Assembly: GCA_045807125.1 (NCBI GenBank)
Contig: JBJMHZ010000004.1
Location: 1-64,000 of the forward strand
DNA length: 64,000 nt
DNA from: JBJMHZ01 sp045807125
GTDB taxonomy: Bacteria; Actinomycetota; Actinomycetes; JAWWOL01
Reading direction: 5' to 3'
The notes under the pieces were generated by a model. The model did not search any database. It saw only the letters and a list, made by a program, of their open reading frames with translations, and had not been told where the DNA came from. Each line of letters starts with the position of its first letter. Position 1 is the stretch's first letter. Positions 59,063-64,000 of this stretch are shown here, piece after piece. A program made the translations under genes and the position numbers.

Positions 59063-60376
59063 TCAGGGCACCTGGTCGATCGCGAGCCCCAGGTCGCGGA
59101 ACTGCTCGAGCGGCCGGTGGTAGCCGCGCTCGATGTGGTGCACGCCGTGCAGCTCGGTCTCGCCGGCGGCGATCGCGGCCGCGAGCAGGTAGGCGAAGCC
59201 GCCCCGGACGTCGGGCACCCCCACCCGGGTGCCGCGCAGCGGGGTGCCACCCCTGATGACGGCCGAGTGCAGGTACGGGGTCTCGTGGAAGCGGCAGCTC
59301 GGCCCGCCGAGGCACTGGTCGAACAGCTCGACCTGGGCACCCATCTCGCGCAGGGCGCCGACATAGCCGAACCGGTCCTCGAAGACGGTCTCGTGGATCA
59401 CCGACAGCCCCTGCGCCTGCGTGCACAGGACCGCCAGCGGCTGCTGCCAGTCGGTCATGAAGCCGGGGTGGGTCTCGGTCTGCACGGCGAGCGCGTGCAG
59501 CGGCTCGCCGGCCCGCGCGCTGAGGTAGGTGTCGGTGATGTCGACCTGCGCACCCATCCGGCGCAGGGCGCTCACCCCCGTCACCAGCCGGGCCTGCGGC
59601 GTGCCGTGCACCCGTACCTGCCCGCCGGTCACCAGGCCCGCGACCAGGTAGGAGAACGCCTCCAGCCGGTCGCCGTCGAGGCGCTGCACGGCACCGTGCA
59701 GGCGCGGCACGCCCTCGACGATCCACCGGCGGTCCGGTCGCCGCTCCACGATGGCGCCCATCCGCTGGAGGAGCAGCGAGAGCTCGACGATCTCCGGCTC
59801 CAGCGCGGCATTCTCGATGACCGTGCGGCCCTCGGCGAGGACGGCGGTGAGCAGGATGTTCTCGGTGGCGCCCACGCTCGGGAACGGCAACGTGACGCGG
59901 GCGCCGCGCAGGCCGGTCGTCTTGGCGTGCAGCCCGTCGGGGCTGATCTCGATCTCGGCGCCCATCCGGCGCAGGGCCTCGACGTGGTAGTCCACCGGCC
60001 GGGACCCGATCTGGTCGCCGCCGACGAGCGGGACGAACGCCTCGCCGAAGCGGTGCAGCAGCGGGCCGAGCAGCAGGATCGGGATGCGGTTGCGCCCCGA
60101 GAACCGCATCGGGACGTGCGCCTCGTGCAGCCCGTGCGGGTCGATGTGCACCCGGGAGCCCGCGCGCTCCACCGACGCGCCGAGCGCGCGCAGCATCTCC
60201 GCGGTGATGTCGACGTCGCCGACGTGCGGCGCGTTGTCGATGACGGTCGGCTCGTCGGTGAGCAGCGCGGCGACCATGTGCTTGGTCACCGCGTTCTTCG
60301 AGCCGGCGACCGTCACCTCGCCGACCAACGGCCCGCTAGGGCGGACCCGCCAGACCGCCTCGGCCCCTTGCGGCAT
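59063..60376 (-). CDS. murA: UDP-GlcNAc 1-carboxyvinyltransferase (MurA family, 437 aa)
   Basis: First committed step of peptidoglycan synthesis: transfers enolpyruvate from PEP to UDP-GlcNAc. VAGSKNAVTKHMVAALL carries the catalytic Lys (K27). The substrate loop reads VGGDQIGSRPVDYH: Asp121 replaces the fosfomycin-binding Cys115 of E. coli. RSGR-type segment SGRNRIPI and the DHGG-like DVRGGFAYLLAA are present. AAGGAG before ATG 60376. Whether this is the only MurA of the organism cannot be told. Confidence 0.92.
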   Translation of the reverse strand: MPQGAEAVWRVRPSGPLVGEVTVAGSKNAVTKHMVAALLTDEPTVIDNAPHVGDVDITAEMLRALGASVERAGSRVHIDPHGLHEAHVPMRFSGRNRIPILLLGPLLHRFGEAFVPLVGGDQIGSRPVDYHVEALRRMGAEIEISPDGLHAKTTGLRGARVTLPFPSVGATENILLTAVLAEGRTVIENAALEPEIVELSLLLQRMGAIVERRPDRRWIVEGVPRLHGAVQRLDGDRLEAFSYLVAGLVTGGQVRVHGTPQARLVTGVSALRRMGAQVDITDTYLSARAGEPLHALAVQTETHPGFMTDWQQPLAVLCTQAQGLSVIHETVFEDRFGYVGALREMGAQVELFDQCLGGPSCRFHETPYLHSAVIRGGTPLRGTRVGVPDVRGGFAYLLAAAIAAGETELHGVHHIERGYHRPLEQFRDLGLAIDQVP

Positions 60377-60504
60377 CTGCTGCTCCTTCCGGGGCTCGGG
60401 ACGACAGCCATCATGCCCCGCCCGCCGCCGCCCGACCCCACGCGACCGGGCGACTCGCCCGGACAAAGGCCACGTCAGCCGGCACGAGGCGGCCAGCAGG
60501 GCCG

Positions 60505-61536
60505 TCAGCCGCCGACCCGGCCCACCGCGCCCACCGAGCGCAGCCAGTCGCCGACGAGCGCGACGAGTTGCGGGCCGAGCCCGGCCACCAGGTCGGCGCG
60601 CTGACCGGCGGCGACCCGCACGTCGGCCTGCGGCACCGCGGCGGCGAACCGCTCCCTGGCCCGGCGGTGGCGCTCCCGCCGCTGCGCCGCATCGCCCGTG
60701 CCGGCCCCGCCCTCGCCGGTGGCCGCAGCGCCCGTGCCGGCCCCGCCCTCGCCCGCGTCGCCGTCCGCGTGGCCGCTCCCGCGGCGCTCGACGGTCTCGT
60801 CCGACGTGACGAGCAGGACGGGCAGCCGCGCCGCGGCGATGGCGGCCCACGTCGTGGACGGCGGCGCGGCCGCGAGCCCGTGCACGGCGGCGGCGTACAC
60901 GTCGGCGCGCAGCCGTGGCCGTACCCGGCCGCCGGAGAAGCGCAGCCCGGCCTTCCACGACGCCTCCAGCTCGGGCGTCCAGCGCGGGTAGTCATCGCTG
61001 ACCGCGTTCAGCGCGTCGTCGAGCCGGCGGAACCGGAACGCCCCGAGCTGGCTCGCCGCCGCCCGTACCCGCGACTCGTACGAGGCGCCGACCTCGAACC
61101 CCGGCTGCTCGACGGCGTCCACGTGCCCGCCGTCGAGCAGCACCAGCGCGCCCAGCCGCCCCGCCGCGCGCGCCGCCAGGTGGCAGCCGATGGTGGCGCC
61201 CCAGGACAGGCCGAGGTAGCCGGCCGGCGGCGGGGCCAGCCGGTCGAGCAGCTGCTCCAGCAGCTCGGCCAGCGCGTCCGGCCGGTACCCCTCGGCGGTC
61301 GCACGGGCCGGCGAGCCGCCGAAGCCAGGCAGGTCGGGCGCGATCACCCGTGCCCCGTGCCCGGCCGCGAGCAGCGGCGCGACCTCGGCGAAGTGCAGCG
61401 AGGAGCCGGAGATGCCGAGGTGGTGGACGGCCAGCAGCGGCGGGTCGTCCTCGCCGCCGGCCCGGCTCCACTGCCGGACGAAGAGCTCGCCGGCGGGCAG
61501 CTCCAGGCGGCCGCGCACCTCGGTGACCCGTGTCAC
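60505..61536 (-). CDS. Alpha/beta hydrolase (343 aa)
   Basis: Fold signatures: HHLGISGSSLHF (oxyanion region), VIAPDLPGFGGSPA, and the nucleophile elbow LGLSWGATIG (Ser of GLSWG). A large insertion of Gly/Ala-rich repeats (GEGGAGTG twice, encoded by a direct DNA repeat) separates the core from the C-terminal His region. The catalytic His is not clear. GTG 61536 after GGGAGG. Substrate unknown. Confidence 0.82.
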   Translation of the reverse strand: MTRVTEVRGRLELPAGELFVRQWSRAGGEDDPPLLAVHHLGISGSSLHFAEVAPLLAAGHGARVIAPDLPGFGGSPARATAEGYRPDALAELLEQLLDRLAPPPAGYLGLSWGATIGCHLAARAAGRLGALVLLDGGHVDAVEQPGFEVGASYESRVRAAASQLGAFRFRRLDDALNAVSDDYPRWTPELEASWKAGLRFSGGRVRPRLRADVYAAAVHGLAAAPPSTTWAAIAAARLPVLLVTSDETVERRGSGHADGDAGEGGAGTGAAATGEGGAGTGDAAQRRERHRRARERFAAAVPQADVRVAAGQRADLVAGLGPQLVALVGDWLRSVGAVGRVGG

Positions 61537-61636
61537 GCCGCCTCCCGCCTGCTCCCGCGCGCCGGACGGGCGCCCGCCTGCGCCGCGCCGTGCGAGCATA
61601 GGGACGACCCCGACGAGCCAGCGAGACGGAACCTGC

Positions 61637-63499
<1,863 letters not shown>

Positions 63500-63539
63500 C
63501 CCGCCCCGGAAACCAGCTGGTCCGGCGCGCGCGGTCCGG

Positions 63540-63545
63540 TATGGT
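63540..63545 (+). promoter_or_regulatory. -10 hexamer of leaderless MOSC gene transcript
   Basis: TATGGT ends exactly 6 nt before GTG 63552, which supports that start. Confidence 0.5.
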
Positions 63546-63551
63546 CGCGGA

Positions 63552-64000
63552 GTGGATCTCGGGGGCGTGGGAGGCATCGGCGGCATCGTCGTATCGGTCA
63601 ACGTCGGCCGCGCCGTGCCGGCGCCGTACGCCGCGCGCGCCGTCAAGACGAGCGCCATCGACAAGCGGCCGGTCGACGGCTCGGTGGCCGCGACGGCGCT
63701 CGGCCTCGACGGCGACCAGCAGGCTGACCGGCGTCACCACGGGGGCGTCGACCGGGCCGTCCACGCGTACGCGCTGGAGGACCTGCGCACGTGGGGCGAG
63801 GCGCTCGACCGGCCGCTGCGCCCCGGCCAGTTCGGCGAGAACCTGACCACCCTCGGCGTCGACGTCACGGGCGCCGTCATCGGCGAGCGGTGGCGCGCCG
63901 GCACTGCGCTGCTGGAGATCTCCTGCCCCCGCATCCCGTGCCGGACGTTCGCCGGGTGGCTGGGCGAGGGCGCCTGGATGCGGCGGTTCACCGAGCGCGG
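63552..64000 (+). CDS. MOSC-domain protein, N-terminal part (cut by window edge)
   Basis: Molybdenum-cofactor-sulfurase C-terminal (YiiM-like) fold: VVSVNVGRAVP, ALGLDGDQQADRRHHGG, VHAYALEDLRTWGEAL, FGENLTTLGVDV and SCPRIPCRTFAGWLGEG with the conserved Cys. YiiM-type proteins work on N-hydroxylated compounds and thiol adducts. The frame stays open to base 64000. Confidence 0.88.
   Translation, partial: MDLGGVGGIGGIVVSVNVGRAVPAPYAARAVKTSAIDKRPVDGSVAATALGLDGDQQADRRHHGGVDRAVHAYALEDLRTWGEALDRPLRPGQFGENLTTLGVDVTGAVIGERWRAGTALLEISCPRIPCRTFAGWLGEGAWMRRFTER

Overview
The window is chromosomal DNA from a high-GC Gram-positive bacterium (Actinomycetota). Evidence: strong G/C third-position bias, many GTG/TTG starts, several leaderless starts with a TANNNT hexamer 6 nt upstream, SARP regulators, ANTAR proteins, mycothiol-type DinB/MDMPI proteins, a MurA with Asp at the active-site Cys position, and a gene order octT-like / leuS / degV / comEA / comEC / holA / rpsT / lepA that resembles the mycobacterial locus. 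Genus and species cannot be set from sequence alone.

Layout. 1-1.3 kb: end of an IS256-type element and a hypothetical gene. 1.3-5.8 kb: an FtsX/MacB-type ABC exporter downstream of two tandem paralogous small secreted proteins. 6-15.3 kb: a visibly AT-richer accessory island. It holds a large serine recombinase, an ImmA/XRE regulatory pair, a ribbon-helix-helix protein, a broken DNA methylase, a two-gene CBASS anti-phage system (CD-NTase plus a Cap15-like membrane effector), two orphan genes, an Mrr-like nuclease with a leaderless start, another orphan gene and a recombinase-tail remnant. 15.4-31.9 kb: accessory chromosome with an M15 peptidase lipoprotein, GNAT, FAD monooxygenase, stand-alone LigD-type polymerase, several secreted proteins (beta-propeller, BNR/sialidase-like, GH99-like) and two convergent GAF-ANTAR regulators whose 3' ends are almost identical.

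32-38.4 kb: an Asn/Ala-rich repeat protein coupled to a PqqD-like/M50 membrane peptidase, an MDMPI protein, BrkB, DUF2127 and VOC proteins. 38.5-47.3 kb: a locus with secondary-metabolism character: two divergent flavin-dependent halogenase-like proteins, two tandem SARP regulators, a phospholipase C/phosphatase-type enzyme, and an overlapping phosphopantetheinyl transferase / metallophosphoesterase pair (PptT/PptH-like). No PKS or NRPS lies in the window.

47.4-64 kb: the conserved core block. leuS is preceded by a candidate leucine attenuator (leaderless 13-residue leader peptide with three consecutive Leu codons, a 10-bp stem, then an intrinsic terminator). It is followed by degV, comEA, comEC, holA, rpsT (opposite strand), a MurA-family enzyme, an alpha/beta hydrolase, lepA and the start of a MOSC-domain gene.

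The parts most worth follow-up are the CBASS-bearing island with its unassigned neighbours, the tandem secreted proteins with their adjacent ABC exporter, the leuS leader, and the halogenase/SARP locus.
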